Part shown: in pieces, positions 1 through 11,980 of the stretch
Position numbering within the stretch: the first letter of the stretch is position 1
Layout of the letters: each line of letters begins with the position of its first letter
Assembly: GCF_011386835.1 (NCBI RefSeq)
Contig: NC_088799.1
Coordinates: 77,829,302 to 77,893,301 of the forward strand
Source: Chrysemys picta bellii
Lineage: Eukaryota; Chordata; Testudines; Emydidae
Length of the DNA: 64,000 bases
Direction: 5' to 3'
Notes under the pieces: model-generated
Told to the model about the DNA's origin: nothing
Seen by the model: the letters and a program-made list of their open reading frames with translations, nothing else
The model's database searches: none
Program-made: the position numbers and the translations under genes

Positions 1-585
1 GGGGTAGGGACTGTCCCTTTCTGAAATGGCTTAACACATCATGAATGCTAAATAATTAATAACAACATTGGTTGCTATTTAAACTATTTGCAATTTATTT
101 GTGCTGTGTGATTTATCACTTAAGTCACATGATATGATTTCTACTTCCTAGTTGGATGGATAATGAATAGTGAACATCACACATCCAGTATGATTTTGGG
201 GGGGGAATTATCATTTATGCCAAAATTCATAAAACTTTTGGGATTCATCCAAATGTCCAGAAATAAGCCACTAATAATGTGCAGTGAATGATAAATCCCA
301 ACAAATTATAGCAGAGCAAATCTGCCACATTCATTCAGAAAAATATTCATAATTCACTTTTTGTATTATTTAATCTGCTCTAGTGACAAACACTAGACCC
401 CAAAGTCATGTAGTTACTCTGGATTTTATACCAATGTAACTGAGATCTGAATCTGGTTCATAATTTATAAGCTAATTTATCAGTTAAATTCACATCTACT
501 ACAGGATTATTTTTAAGTCTGAGTTCTTAAATGTTACTATGAACTCAACTAGTATTCTATTCCTATTTAGAGGCACTGAGATAAT
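1..585. other. gene-free AT-rich sequence
   Basis: No exon, repeat family or RNA gene recognised. Confidence 0.6.
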
Positions 586-770
586 AGACAAGGTGGGTGA
601 GGTAATATCTTTGATTACACCAACTTCTGTTGGTAGAACGGATAAGCTTTGGAACTCCACAGAGCTCTTCACAAGTAGCTTTTGTCTCTTAAACTAACTG
701 AAGTTGTTCCAATCAAAGATATTACCTCACCCACCTTGTCTCTCTCTCCTATCCTGGGACCAACACTAGA
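586..770. repeat. head-to-head palindromic repeat, ACAAGGTGGGTGAGG family
   Basis: Perfect 31-bp inverted repeats at 586-616 and 711-741 (AGACAAGGTGGGTGAGGTAA...). The right unit continues to CTATCCTGGGACCAACAC near 768. Each half carries part of the GAGCTCT ... AAGCTT unit, so two copies of one dispersed repeat are joined 5' to 5'. A different family from 11981-12197, with the same layout. Confidence 0.8.
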
Positions 771-1683
771 TTACAGATGAATGAGTTCTGGGGAAGTGAT
801 GATTCCTCCGGGCAAGCAGATGGATCTAGTTTTCAGTTAAAAACCAAAACCAGGAGACTGTACCCACCATGACCAGGTAAGATCTAAATACAGTGTAAAT
901 ATCTGGGAGGATGTTTGCACCCTCCTATCCAAAGGGGGTATCATTTCCTAAATTTCTATCTGCCGGTCTCCTATTGTTTATGCCAGGTGCCAGCCTCAAT
1001 TGGTTATGATTATAAAAAAAACAACAACAGATCAATAGATCCCTTGCTTTCCAGTGAGGAAAATCATTTTAACCAGTGATTTATTTGTGAAATCCTTAGT
1101 ACAGGAGGATTAGGAGAGAAGTTACACAATGGTCTTGAAAGTAGAGACCAAAGCGAATAGCCTGTTGTAATATTTAAGCAAATGATAATATACATCAGCA
1201 CAATACAGAGCACGGAGGAAACATACTTCCTTGGTGCAGCGAAGTTAGTGAACAATTAGAGCTACAGAACAGTTTATATTGAGAGAGGGAGAGAGGGAGG
1301 GAAGAAATTTCACTTAGTGCTTCACTCCAAATAAACCAGTGGGCTCCCCATCGAGCCCTATTTCTAACCCTCCCTTACCCCCAAAATGGAGAGTAAAGAG
1401 CAATTAACCCAAACCAGCGGTGCAGACTATGTCTCCAGCTTGTGCAGGCAGGGGCTGGGGTGAGCTGCAGCCGGCAAGAAGAACCGCTCTGCTGTCCTGC
1501 GTGCGATCTGCCCACAACCCCGCCCACTCTTGCGAGAGAAGTAACAGCCCAAGGGTCCCTATGGCCCCAGAAGGCGCCTGTAGCACAAGGTACGACTCGG
1601 GAATGCCAGGTGCAAGGGAACCTATAACATCAAAGGTAAAGGGACCCTACAGCAGCCAGGAAGCCTAGTGCACCATAGGGATC
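771..1683. other. gene-free sequence before the minisatellite
   Basis: AT-rich to about 1400 with a GAGAGAGG purine tract at 1281-1306, then rising GC towards the CpG island. Overlapping ORFs at 1404-1668 on both strands show no family similarity. Confidence 0.55.
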
Positions 1684-1900
1684 CTATAGAGCTCAGTATC
1701 TCTTAGCACCCAGGGAGCCTAGAGCACCCAGGGACGCTATAGCACCAGAGAGCGTATAGAGCTCAGGATCCTTTAGCACTCAGAGACCCTATAGCGCCAG
1801 AGAGAACCTATAGAGTTCAGGATCCTTTAGCACCCAGGGACCCTATAGCGCCAGAGAGAGCCTATAGAGCGCTCAGGATCCCTCAGCACCCAAGAACCCC
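1684..1900 (+). repeat. minisatellite with unit of about 54 bp upstream of CpG island
   Basis: About four units of CTATAGAGCTCAGGATCC ... TTAGCACCCAGGGACCCTAT ... AGCGCCAGAGAGA, diverging outward. The best two units are 1756-1808 and 1809-1861. Directly abuts the CpG island. Confidence 0.9.
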
Positions 1901-2640
1901 ACGAGCACGCCGTGCCCGGGACCCTGTGAGATCAGCGTCCCCGCGGCGCTCAGGGGCCCTACGGCACCGACACGCACGCGGCGTGCAGCCGGGACTCACC
2001 GGGATGGAAGCTGCGCCCCCTTCTCGCTCCGTCCTCTCTCCCCCTTCCTCCCCACAGTCTCCGGGCGAGGGAGGCGCGCCCCTCACCGCCCCGTCCGCGC
2101 CGCTCGGGGCTGGCTCAGTCCGCGCCGCGAAGGGCGCCCGGGGGGGGGAGACACGCACAGGGGCAGGGACCCGCCGGCCCCCCAGCGCCGAAGCGGAGCC
2201 CGCAGGGGGAGAAGCGGAGAGTCGCTGAGCCTGAGCCGCCGCCGCTGCTGCTGTCCGCGGCCAGCCTGGTGCTGAAATGAGCCACCGCCCCCCTCTCCCG
2301 AGTCAGCCCTTGTAGCGTAAACCCGTGGCCATGGCAACCCGGCGTCACACAATTTAAGGTGGCGGGGACCTGCGCGTGCCAGGGCAGCCCCGCTCGGCGG
2401 CCGCGCCCCGGCCCGCCCCCTGGCACCGCCCAGCGCGAGCCCTCCGCCCGGCTTGGGGGGCCCCGCGCGCCCGGCTCTCGCGCCCCAGGGCGGGGGCTGT
2501 GCTCCCATGGGCTGCAGCGCCGAGCCCCTCCCGACCCCGCAGTCCCTTCTCCCCAGCGCTGCTATGGCTAGCTTCGCGGGGGGAGGGGAGGGGGCGGCTA
2601 TCGCGGGCATACTACGCGGCTGTTATTCCTGCAAGAGTCT
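1900..2640 (-). promoter_or_regulatory. CpG island, probable promoter and non-coding first exon of an unidentified gene
   Basis: Very GC- and CpG-rich. On the minus strand a consensus splice donor (CCATCCCG|GTGAGT, junction at 1999/2000) lies downstream of an X-box at 2325-2338, fitting a first exon that starts near 2300 and an intron leaving the window at the left. No protein family was recognised in any frame; the long overlapping ORFs are due to GC content. A + strand transcript could also start here (donor-like GTGAGT at 2937-2942). Confidence 0.6.
2325..2338. promoter_or_regulatory. X-box (RFX-factor site)
   Basis: GTGGCCATGGCAAC fits the RFX consensus GTNRCC-N(0-3)-RGYAAC with no mismatch and is nearly palindromic. 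It lies inside the CpG island. RFX sites of this type are common in ciliary-gene promoters, and also in others. Confidence 0.65.
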
Positions 2641-3200
2641 GAGTTCCCGCCTGTTGGGGGTTTTGTCTCCTACCCAGAATAAACAGCAGCAGAACCGTCC
2701 CCCCGCCCCGCAAGTTCTCCTCCCCACCGTTATTATCTCTCTCCTGCCTCTATTACCAATATTGGCTATCGTGTGCAAAGGCTCCCGTGTGCCTTATGCA
2801 CTCACGTTGCCCCGAGTCAGGATCTGGCCTAAGGGAAAACCGAGCAAGGCTTAAGGCGGAAGCAGCTTGGAAAATAATGAATGAAAAATACGAATCGTGC
2901 AGTCCTGCCTCAGCCCACACTTCCTTGTCAGGCAACGTGAGTAAAGGAGGACTGCAGGAATTACAGTGCTTTGTGACCCTCAGGGGGACACAGATGTTTA
3001 CCAGTTCGTGGTCATAAATTTCTTAATAGGGAATGATTTGTAACTATTTAGCTTCTGTTCTGGTCCAGAAAGGGTTCTGGGTTGATTGGAGAAAGCTGTG
3101 AATAGCAAAGACAAGTCTGCTTGGTGTGAGTGCTCATTTTATCTAAAACCAGGACCCAGCACAGCTTCCAAAAAAGATCAATAGAGAGATGAGAAAGCAA
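2641..3200. other. gene-free flank of CpG island
   Basis: Falling GC content. A donor-like GTGAGT at 2937 on + is the only exon-type signal. Confidence 0.45.
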
Positions 3201-3217
3201 CTTCAGACTGGGCAAGT

Positions 3218-3331
3218 ATCAAAGGGGTAGCCGTATTAGTTTGGATCTGTAAAAGCAGCAAAGAATCCTGTGGCACCTTATAGACTAACAGACGTATTGG
3301 AGCATGAGCTTTCGTGGGTGAATACCCACTT
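3218..3331 (-). repeat. single unit of the GTTAGTCT repeat family with 17-bp target duplication
   Basis: 114-bp unit flanked by perfect copies of CTTCAGACTGGGCAAGT (3201-3217 and 3332-3348). On the minus strand it reads AAGTGGGTATTCACCCAC, GAAAGCTCATGCTC, ... GTTAGTCTATAAGGTGCCAC ... GGCTACCCCTTTGATA. Long target duplications point to retroposition. Family is SINE-like or Penelope-related; not settled here. Confidence 0.82.
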
Positions 3332-3507
3332 CTTCAGACTGGGCAAGTTTCCATTGACAGATCTTGTTGCATTGATAACCACAAAACTTTCTTAAGCCCC
3401 TATCTATCCTTGGCTAATGTATCTCTTGTAAACTTAATTTTAAAATGTAAACATTTGTTTTCCTTGGCTGCCAAGGGTGAAATTCCTCACGGGGCAGAGG
3501 GCCTTTA

Positions 3508-3560
3508 TAAGAATCATAGATGTGTAGGACTGGAAGGGACCTCAATAGGTCCTCTAGCCC
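3508..3560 (-). mobile_element. short CR1 3'-end fragment
   Basis: AATCATAGATGTGTAGGACT and GGAAGGGACCTC match the 3' terminus of the CR1 at 18066 (CATAGATTCTAGGACTGGAA). Confidence 0.65.
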
Positions 3561-5060
3561 ATTGCGCTAGTCATTGTACACACGAGAGACAATCCCTGTC
3601 CCAAAGAATTTACAATCTAAACCAGAGGTTCCCAAAGTGGGCGATACTGCCCCCTGGGGGGCGCTGGAACGATCCAGGGGGGCAGTAGTCGCCCTGGGTG
3701 CAATTGGGGGGCATTGAATAAAAATAAGGGGGCGGTGGAAGCATAAAGAGAATATAAGAAAATTTAAAAAAAACGTTCGTACATGTTTCATCTGTTGTGT
3801 AACATAGAATTAAAGTTATAGTGATTACTTTATTTTCCAAATAAATTCACAAATTATAACCGATCAGGTGTCAAGTCCGCCAACAGCTCTTAACAAGCAA
3901 GTGTTGGCAGGCGAGCATGTCGCGCATTGTCGGGAAGTCCAGCATGCATCGGCAGGAATATGTGCGTGTAATGACTTGTTTACACAATACAATACTATAA
4001 ATAGGCGACATGTATGAAATCTAATTTAGATTGTTTCTGACTTGCGTAAAAAGCAGTTAATAATAGTGCAATAAGTATTTAAAATTTTTTATTCATATTC
4101 GATACCTTTGATCTTTACGGATTACAGATCACATACAAAGCAAATTGTATTATTGTTGTTTCAATAAAACAGCAATTTACACGTGAGTATTTTTATACAT
4201 TTTCTTACATATCTACCGTACATTTCTGTGTCTCTAGTGCTTACTAATAAAATCGTAGCAGGCTTGTGTCGGTACAGTACTATTTGAAGTGTACAGTCAA
4301 TATATTTGTCATATTTTATTACAATATTAACAAAAACGGGGGAATGAAATCGTAAAAAAACTGTTAACTATTAACATTTATTTATATTTATCGAATCATC
4401 TGTGTTAAGTGGTAAATAAGGCGTGTGTTAATAAGGAACAATTATTTAAATAAGGGCAAACTAAGTTAAAACTATTAACTGATTTTTAATTGCATATTGA
4501 TTATTTTTTAAATTAATTATTTCTTGATAAATTTAGTTTGATATTTGACAATTCAATATCAAATACATATATCTAATGCTGAGCAAAGAACAAAACTCAG
4601 TTTATTAGTTTCATTAGTATTTTAGTTTGGTTGTCTTTTGTTGTCTTATGCAAAATCCACTGTATACCTGATGTCGTGGGCTATATTCTAATAACACATC
4701 TTTCTTTACTATATTGTAGGACGTAGGTAGAAATATAGATACATAAAAGAACGCAAATTTGTCACTGCATCTTTCTGTTTGTTCACTTAAAGAAGGTAGA
4801 TTTCCAGGGGGGCGCTGAGTAATTTTTTTTCTGAAAAGGGGGCGGTAGGCCAAATAAGTTTGGGAACCTCTGATCTAAACAGACAAGACAGAGAGAGAGC
4901 AGGAGAAAGGCAATATCATTATCTCAATTTTACAGACAGGGGATTGAGGCCTAGAGAGACCCAGTGACTTGACTAAACTCACACAGGAAATCTGTGTCAG
5001 AGTCAGGAGCTGAACACAGGTATCCTAAGTCCCTTGCACCCTATGTCCTAGTGGATCTTG
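3550..5060 (-). mobile_element. old MIR-like SINE, split by the hAT element
   Basis: After removing 3623-4880 the flanks join. The part at 4915-5050 (CAATTTTACAGACAGGGGAT ... GACTTGACTAAACTCACACA ... TGAACACAGG) is the reverse of the MIR/CORE-SINE body. Heavily diverged. Confidence 0.6.
3623..4872. mobile_element. non-autonomous hAT element, 1.25 kb
   Basis: Perfect 14-bp terminal repeats CAGAGGTTCCCAAA / TTTGGGAACCTCTG and a perfect 8-bp duplication ATCTAAAC (3615-3622 and 4873-4880). Sub-terminal GGGGGGCGCTG blocks occur at both ends. The interior is AT-rich with no transposase ORF. It splits an older SINE-like sequence. Confidence 0.93.
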
Positions 5061-6566
5061 CCCCACATTGACTTTGCTGTAGGAGGGCCCCTCTATACAT
5101 GCAGGATATGCCCCCTTTTGGTGTAATATGAAATTTGACTTGTTTGGTTTCAGTTGCAAATGGCAGATTATAAAAATCAGTCTTCCAGCAGTGAGCTTTT
5201 ATATTTTATTATCTTTGATCAATTACTTAATTGACTGGAATAAAATCTACACCAAATGAGATTACAGTGTTTGTGATTTTTTTTAATCATCTGTATCTTT
5301 TATTGTAATATTAAATGTCTTCATTTTATTGTTGTACGTCTCCTTAGTTGAACCACAGGCAAGTAAAATGGCTAAGACTTATATCGTGATTGATTTTGAA
5401 AAAAAGATTCAGTACTGCAATGACTCATACCAATGGACATACTTGGGAAAAGGTTTCAACAATATATTAAACCATATTTTATTATAACTACTTAAATAAT
5501 ATATAGGAGTACTACTCATTGGGAGACACTTTATCTACTCTTTGGCTGGCTCTTGGGCATAATACAGACTCATCATTTTCATCTTATATCTCAGGAGCTG
5601 TACAGTCCTTTGCAATGAAATCTGGCACATTTAAACATAAAACCTCCAGATCAGCTGCTACTTTTTAGAGCCCTTAACAAACAAAATCAGTAGCTCCTTC
5701 CCTTTCAAAAACACTTTTGCTCATCCAGTGACAAGTGCTGTTACAGTAAAACTGCATAATTGTACAGGAATTTTAAAATATTTCTTGGGAATGGCCTTCT
5801 TTAAATCTTTAAGCTGTCGCAAATAAACAATAATTTAGTACTCTCATTACTTTATGCTTTGCAGTTTTCCCCATGAAAAAAATTAGATGTTTTATTGCTC
5901 CCAGATGCTCTTAAAACTGAAATTTAAAGCAATTCTTGGTTTTAACAGCTCTGTTTGCCAGCAAATTGGCTCTGCAGTAGCTGGCCTGTTGAAGCCTTGC
6001 TAGAAGCTAAGTAGCTCTAAATAAACAAAATATTGTCACAGCAGTTATTCTACATGCCCCCTTAAACCAACCCCCTCATCAGAAGGAAGCCTGTAGCTCT
6101 GCAAAACCCAATTATCTTCCATAGCAATCAAGTGATTAATCAGTCAGATTAATTAGTTAGTGGTTTTACTGCATTTTGAAAATAAGAAAGTGTTAAATAA
6201 GAACTAAATATTATTCACTTATGTATTTATTTATTATTTAAATATCATTAGGCAGTTGCTAGAAATGTCAGGTGGCTGGAAGGGAGGACTCCACTAAAGA
6301 TACAGAGCTGGGCTTTCTCTGAATGACTGACAGGTCTAATTATGATGTCAGCCAGGCAGAGCTGTATATCTTGGCAATGTGCCTTTACCTCCTTAAGCAT
6401 TGTAGGGAAGGTAAATATACAGCCCCACAGCTCATCCTTGATGTCACCATGAACAGACCTGTCAGGCAGGCCCGGGAGATATTCAAAGGAATAGCAGCTA
6501 TCCACATGTTTTTGAAACAATACAAACATGAGAGGGGGCATTAAATCATGGGGAAATATACCCACA
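5061..6566. other. gene-free AT-rich sequence
   Basis: Nothing recognised. ORFs at 6248-6613 (-) and 6323-6544 (+) overlap each other and lack similarity or splice context. Confidence 0.55.
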
Positions 6567-6637
6567 GGATGAAATCCTGGCTCTACTGAAGTCATTGGAG
6601 TTTTGCCATTCACTTCACTGGAGCCAGGATTTCACCC
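6567..6637. repeat. small palindromic element (TGAAATCCTGGCTC family), copy 1
   Basis: The perfect 14-bp arms TGAAATCCTGGCTC (6570-6583) and its complement (6621-6634) enclose about 37 bp. The same arms recur at 63823-63887. Confidence 0.75.
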
Positions 6638-6786
6638 ATAATTGCTTTATGTTTGTTTTGGAAATGAGGATTCTAAAGACAAGCCCCCAAGCTTCAGTTC
6701 TCCACTGCAGCAGTGTTTAGCACACCACTGCAGAATGTAAAAGAAATGTCACTTTAAAATCTGGGTTTCTGTCCTCTCCCTTCACT

Positions 6787-6910
6787 CTGGCTCTGATTTA
6801 GGAAAGCACATGCTTAAATCTATCCCCAAATAGCAAAACATTTAAGCACATGCTTAGTTTTAAGAATGTGCTTAACTTCCATTGATTCAGTGGGACTACT
6901 TATGGAGTAA
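6787..6910. repeat. AAGCACATGCTTA palindromic repeat
   Basis: Contains two AAGCACATGCTTA blocks and AATGTGCTTAA followed by CATTGATTCAGTGGGACTAC. Related to the better-preserved palindrome at 40158-40265. Confidence 0.55.
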
Positions 6911-8189
6911 GTTACTCCTCACTGTGACTTAGAATGCAAGAATATAGCTCTGAATCTTTATTGTTTATACCAATTATTATAACCTCAGCTTAGTTGTCAT
7001 TTGGCAAAGTGACACAGGATCATTGATTTCTTGCTTAATAAAATTTTGGATGTGCAGCCAGTTTCCCACAAAAGCCTGAAATTATATTTTCAGACTGTTT
7101 TTATGAATACACAGCTCAAAGCCCATAATAATGTACCTGCACTGAGGATAACTTAATGTAGAGTAATATCTTTGTTGACATAAAAACACTTACATTGTGT
7201 TAAACATCGTCCCTAGTTGCAAAGCTTTGGACCCAGTCCAAGTTTCAAATTTTCCCAAATTTCTTGAGGATTTAGATGTGGGGATTCTGTATTGTAGAGA
7301 GAGGGCCGAAATGTAAAGGTCAGATCCTGATCAGAATTTCCATAGTGCTCAAGTGTGTTTAGATCTTGGTTATATAACAGGACCCCCTCTCTATATCATG
7401 CATAACTATAGTGGGAGAAAATAGTTTATCTTGTTACCTTTCAAAATTCCACCACCAAAGTACATTTTACTTCAAAAGCTCCAAGATTCTATGTAATATG
7501 ATGTATTCTCTGTTCCAAAAGTTGTTGTAAGAGGAAATAAACCTATAACCTGACCGCTAAGTTAATACAAGAAAAAAGAAATGCAGCTTCCTTATTGCAA
7601 CTTTAGACATCCACTTTGCTGCTCCACAAAATGCTTCCAAACACAAATCAAAGAGCCAGTCCTTTCCAGACCACCACAATGATGTCACCAGATTCCACAC
7701 AGTGCTGTCATCCCATTCTATGCTTTCCCTGTTGCTATAGAAGACCCTCTATTGCTGAGGGCCCTAAACTCAAATTCCAAAGGACAATTTTCACTTTTCT
7801 TTCCTGCTCAATATCTGGGTTTATATATATATGAGGCACTGTGTGATAATCAGTTCTCACTGAGTCAGAGTGAGTAGCAGGGGACCATTTAATGTGTACA
7901 TCTCTCTTAATGAGAATGGAAGAAGTGCTGTCCCCTAGGTTTAGAGTTTCTACAACTCCTATCGCCTGATTGGACTTCTGTAAAGTTTTGCTTTTCAGGG
8001 TTAAGAGAAAAGGATGGGTTTTCCACCTTCCCTTTTATGTTTGTTTATTTTTTTCATAGACCTCAGGTGGGAATAGGGAAGGGCTAGGGCTATCTTTCAG
8101 TTCATTTTAAATGTATGTGCTTTTAAAATTCAGGTTGTTTTTTTCCGCTACTGCTGCTTAGAGCAATAGCAAGAATGAGAGTGGCATGA
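6911..8189. other. gene-free sequence
   Basis: AT-rich, no recognised repeat or exon. Confidence 0.5.
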
Positions 8190-8717
8190 TGAGAGATTAA
8201 AAAGAGTGGGACTATTCAGCTTGGAAAGAGCTGAATGAAGGGGGATATGATAGAAGTCTATACAATCATGAATGGAGTAGAGAAAGTGAATAAGGAAGGG
8301 TTAGTTGCCCCTTCACATCATAAGAACCAGGGGTCACCCAATGAAATAAGTAGGCATAGGGTTTGAAACAAACAAAAGGAAGTACTTCACACAATGCACA
8401 GTCAACCCGTGGAACTCGTTGCCAGGGGATATTGTGAAGGCCAAAACTATAACTGGATTCAAAAAAAGAATTAGATAAAGTCATGGACGATAGGTTGATC
8501 ACTGGCTATTAGCCAAGATGGTCAGGGACACAACCCCATGCTCGGGTGTCCCTAAGCTTCTGACTGCCAGCTGCAGCAATTGGACAACAGGGGATGGATA
8601 GTTGCCCTGTTCTGTTCATTCCCTCTGAAGCATCTGGCATTGGCCACTCTCAGAAGACAGTATATTAGGCTAGATGGACCATTGGTCTGACCAATATGGT
8701 CATTCATATGTTCTCAT
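8190..8717 (+). mobile_element. CR1 LINE 3' fragment
   Basis: Starts with a decayed copy of the CR1 C-terminal coding region (GGACTATTCAGCTTGGAAAG, corresponding to GLFSLEK in the copy at 18144-20430) and continues into the 3'UTR, ending near CATTCATATGTTCTCA. Older than the 18-kb copy. Confidence 0.85.
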
Positions 8718-11700
8718 GGTAACAGTTAGATCTTTTGTCTCAAGTCTTTTCCTGCCCAGAGGCTCAACTTTGCATTGTAAGTAGCTAGAGAGTTTTGTCA
8801 CTGCTGAAGGGAAAAAGTTCAAAACTCCCAAATTTAAAAAAACAATATTTTAAACTTTTGCTCAGAAAATTGTGTGTGTGTGGGTGTGTGTGTATTCTAA
8901 AGCAATTTTCTATTGTAATTATTTTAGTTTGAAATAGCTTCTAAATTGTAAGAAAGGGGGAAAGACGCATTCAGAGCCCTATACAGAGCAGGATTTGCAG
9001 ATGCAATAGGCAACGCACTATAAGGCAGTTTAAAGGGGCATATGTGTAAGGTTTAATTTTAAAGGGAATTTAAATTGATAGGTTAATTGGTAGGAAAAAT
9101 ACGAATACAATAGATGTCTATTCAAAGATGTGCTGTCTTCAGTCTAGTCCAGTCTGAACAGAATTGAGTTTGGGATGAATAAAGGAAACCCAAAATAGTG
9201 CTGTTTGAAAGGGAGTGGGGGAATCCCCTGACTGTAACTAGAAGAGATATCTTATTATTCAGAAAGGAGATGAAAGATGTGACAGAAGATGTGGTTCCCT
9301 GTACTATGATTCAAGTGAGGAGCCAAGATGGAGAAATGGCTCTGGGACATTTACTTCTCTCTGATCCATCTCTTGGATTTCACAGAGGCACACATAATTA
9401 CAGTTTTTAAACTTAACTTTAACAATACCCCTTGTTGTCAGGCTATATGCTGTTGAGAATGAGCTGGGTATCATGACTGTGTAGACTTTAGTAAAGTGGG
9501 GAAGAAGCTGATAATTCAAAGAATAAAGCACAGTGAGTTCAGTTCTGCTGTCTTGAGAAACAGGAAAGAATCTGGGGTCATAAACCTGATTATCCTTCTA
9601 AATACAGCCCATACCAACATTAGTCAGTATTGGAAACACACATAGTCCAGTGCAATGTGCACAACACAGCATATAAACTTAATTACATGGTTACATGAAA
9701 GAAGAAGATCCTGCATCATGTTTTGATTTAAATAATAGAGTATTATGATGAATCAACAAAGTGCTATTGCTTACCTCCTCAAACGTCAACAGTGCTGAAG
9801 TCTGGAGCAATTTAAACTAATTTGACTGCATATGTAAATAGAATACGTCCTCACCAGTTGAATTTGAGTTCAGTGTAAACTATTATCCACCTGTGATGAG
9901 ACAATTGGAAAGCTGTTCTATCAGAGGCAAAGTATAGAATTGCTTGGACCTCTAACCTCCTCTTGACTTCAAAATATTATTTCCAGAGAAAAACATTCAT
10001 ACTCAAGAAATCTGAGAGAGAGATTTCCATATATTTTTTGCTAAAACATTCCCAGTCAAATTTTGGTCTGATTTAGAACTGTGCAGCCCCATGGCAGGAA
10101 ATGGGACTGCACAGACATAAATGTTTTGCTCTGGTGTTTTAGCTATTAGGGGTCAAATTGTCCTCCTTGTGCAAAGCTCAAGGAATTTGGTTTTGTGCAA
10201 AGGAGGTCCTGTAACAGCTGGGGGAAGAGATGAAATCCTGCCTTGCATGCTTGACTGAGGAGTCACTCTGATGTCACTGCTAGCTCCCTGCATAGCTATT
10301 GGAGCTACAGAGTTAGGTTTCCATCGGTCACTCCTAAACCCAAATACAATCCCACACCTTTCCAATATTCCCTCCAAAGTTATCATGGCTGGAGCTCTCT
10401 TGGAGCATAGCTCTGTGGCACAGAGGGGATGTGGAGCTTTCTGTTGGTTGTCCTTGTCTGCTTCACACAATATTTCTGCACTCTGAACCACACAAAGCCA
10501 CTGACAGGAAGCATAAATGTTTGTTAATGAGTAAACAGCTTGTTGCAGACTCTGGGCTAGATTTACTAGTATGCTCTAGTTGTTTTTGTGCTGCTATAGC
10601 AATGTCAAGCAGCTATAAACTCAGATCAGCCAGCCACTGGATGATTTCCCCTTGCACAGTAGAATCCTTGGGCAGCATAGAGTTGTCTTGCCTTCTCTTG
10701 GCCCCTGGCACAGGAGGCATACCTGAGGAAGTTTGAGTCGTGTGTGGGATATTTCTGCACCCACCTGATCCCTAGTTGCTGTAGCTGCCTCTGGGGGGCT
10801 ATTGGCAGATGCTGCAAGACAGAGCAGCCTACAGGCTGCTCTAACATGCTAGGAAGTGGATTGGAAGTAGGATGGCCACAGGATTAGATTCTCCTGCCCT
10901 CTAATCATGTACTGATTATAGCTCAGCCAAACTGGAAGATCAGTGTTTGTACAGTAATTAAGTGAATGCCTCTATCTTTCGCCATATTAAGTAGCTCCAA
11001 CTCAATCAAATATACTACATGTCATCTTTAAAATAATAATAAAATATTAGGGGAAAACAATTCTGTTATTTCTCATAGGCACAGATAATAAAGTATCCCT
11101 TATTTTTGGAGGACAGACCTCACTTATGATGCAATGTTTATTAATGACTTTGATTTGCTTTTACTGATTATTTTGGCCATATATATATTTTAAGCAGATA
11201 TTGACTTCTGTGGAAGAGAGCATCAATATTTATTGATTTGAGGTGTAAATATTGACCAAGGTGAAACTGAAGTCAGGGTTTACCTTGAGAAACAATAAAT
11301 CTGGAAGTTCACTGATACACAAAGTCAGTACACAGTATGTATTAGCATGTGTATGTGTGCATATTCTGAGGGCCAAATCCTCCTCTTAGTTATATACATG
11401 AAAACTTGTAAAAACCCAGTGAAGTCAATCAATTTGGCTGGGTGTTAATGAGAGCAAAATCTGGCCACAAAACTCTAATTCTGCATTCATCCTATTGGCC
11501 AAAATGTATCAGAGCCTCATGGTGAGGTGTCAAATGGTGGCTGGCCCCTTTAAGAGGAGATGGGCCCAGCCCCATCTGTCACATAACCAACTTTCCATCC
11601 CCAAGTAGGGAGAATGAGGAGGGTCAAGTGGCCAAATCAGGCCTAGCATAGATAAGGAATGGGCTTTGAGAGAGAAGGTGCCTGAAGAGAAGGGGGTGGG

Positions 11701-11966
11701 TGCCTGCTGTCCCCTCTCAGTTTGGAGAGGAATAAAACAAAGAGGAAGGCAATCAGCTAAGTGAGGGCTGCAGCTGATTGGGATTAAAACAGCCTTGAGG
11801 AAACTGTGGGGCTCCTTTGTGAGGAAGAGAAGATAGCAGAGAACCAGAGAGGACAGTTCTGCAGGTAGGAGGAACTAGGCCTTGCTGGGGACTGGGCAAA
11901 AGAGACTTTCCTTTGGACTTAAAGTAGACCCCAAGAAAGGGAACTTTCTTATACTTTTGAACTCTC
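8718..11966. other. gene-free sequence, possible decayed LTR at 11500-11966
   Basis: Mostly unclassified. From about 11500, purine-rich sequence with GGCCCCTTTAAGAGGAG and AGGAATAAAACAAAG resembles an old LTR, continuing past the palindrome at 11981-12197 to about 12290. No matching ends found. Confidence 0.4.
10080..10113. repeat. short inverted repeat
   Basis: 13-bp arms TGTGCAGCCCCAT and ATGGGACTGCACA with one mismatch and an 8-bp loop. No other feature is seen around it. Confidence 0.55.
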
Positions 11967-11980
11967 TATAGTCTTATTAA

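Noticed and set aside
2083..2854. Several long overlapping ORFs in the first CpG island, including one starting MGC as in G-alpha subunits
   Set aside because: Open in many frames because of GC content. The residues after MGC do not resemble a G-alpha N-terminus, and no helix or P-loop motif follows.
3300..3337. Claim that the repeat core is an active hammerhead ribozyme
   Set aside because: One extra base before helix II and no evident helix I. Reported only as a resemblance to be tested.
6248..6613. 121-aa minus-strand ORF overlapping a 73-aa + ORF
   Set aside because: Contains a palindromic repeat, no family similarity and no CpG island or splice context.
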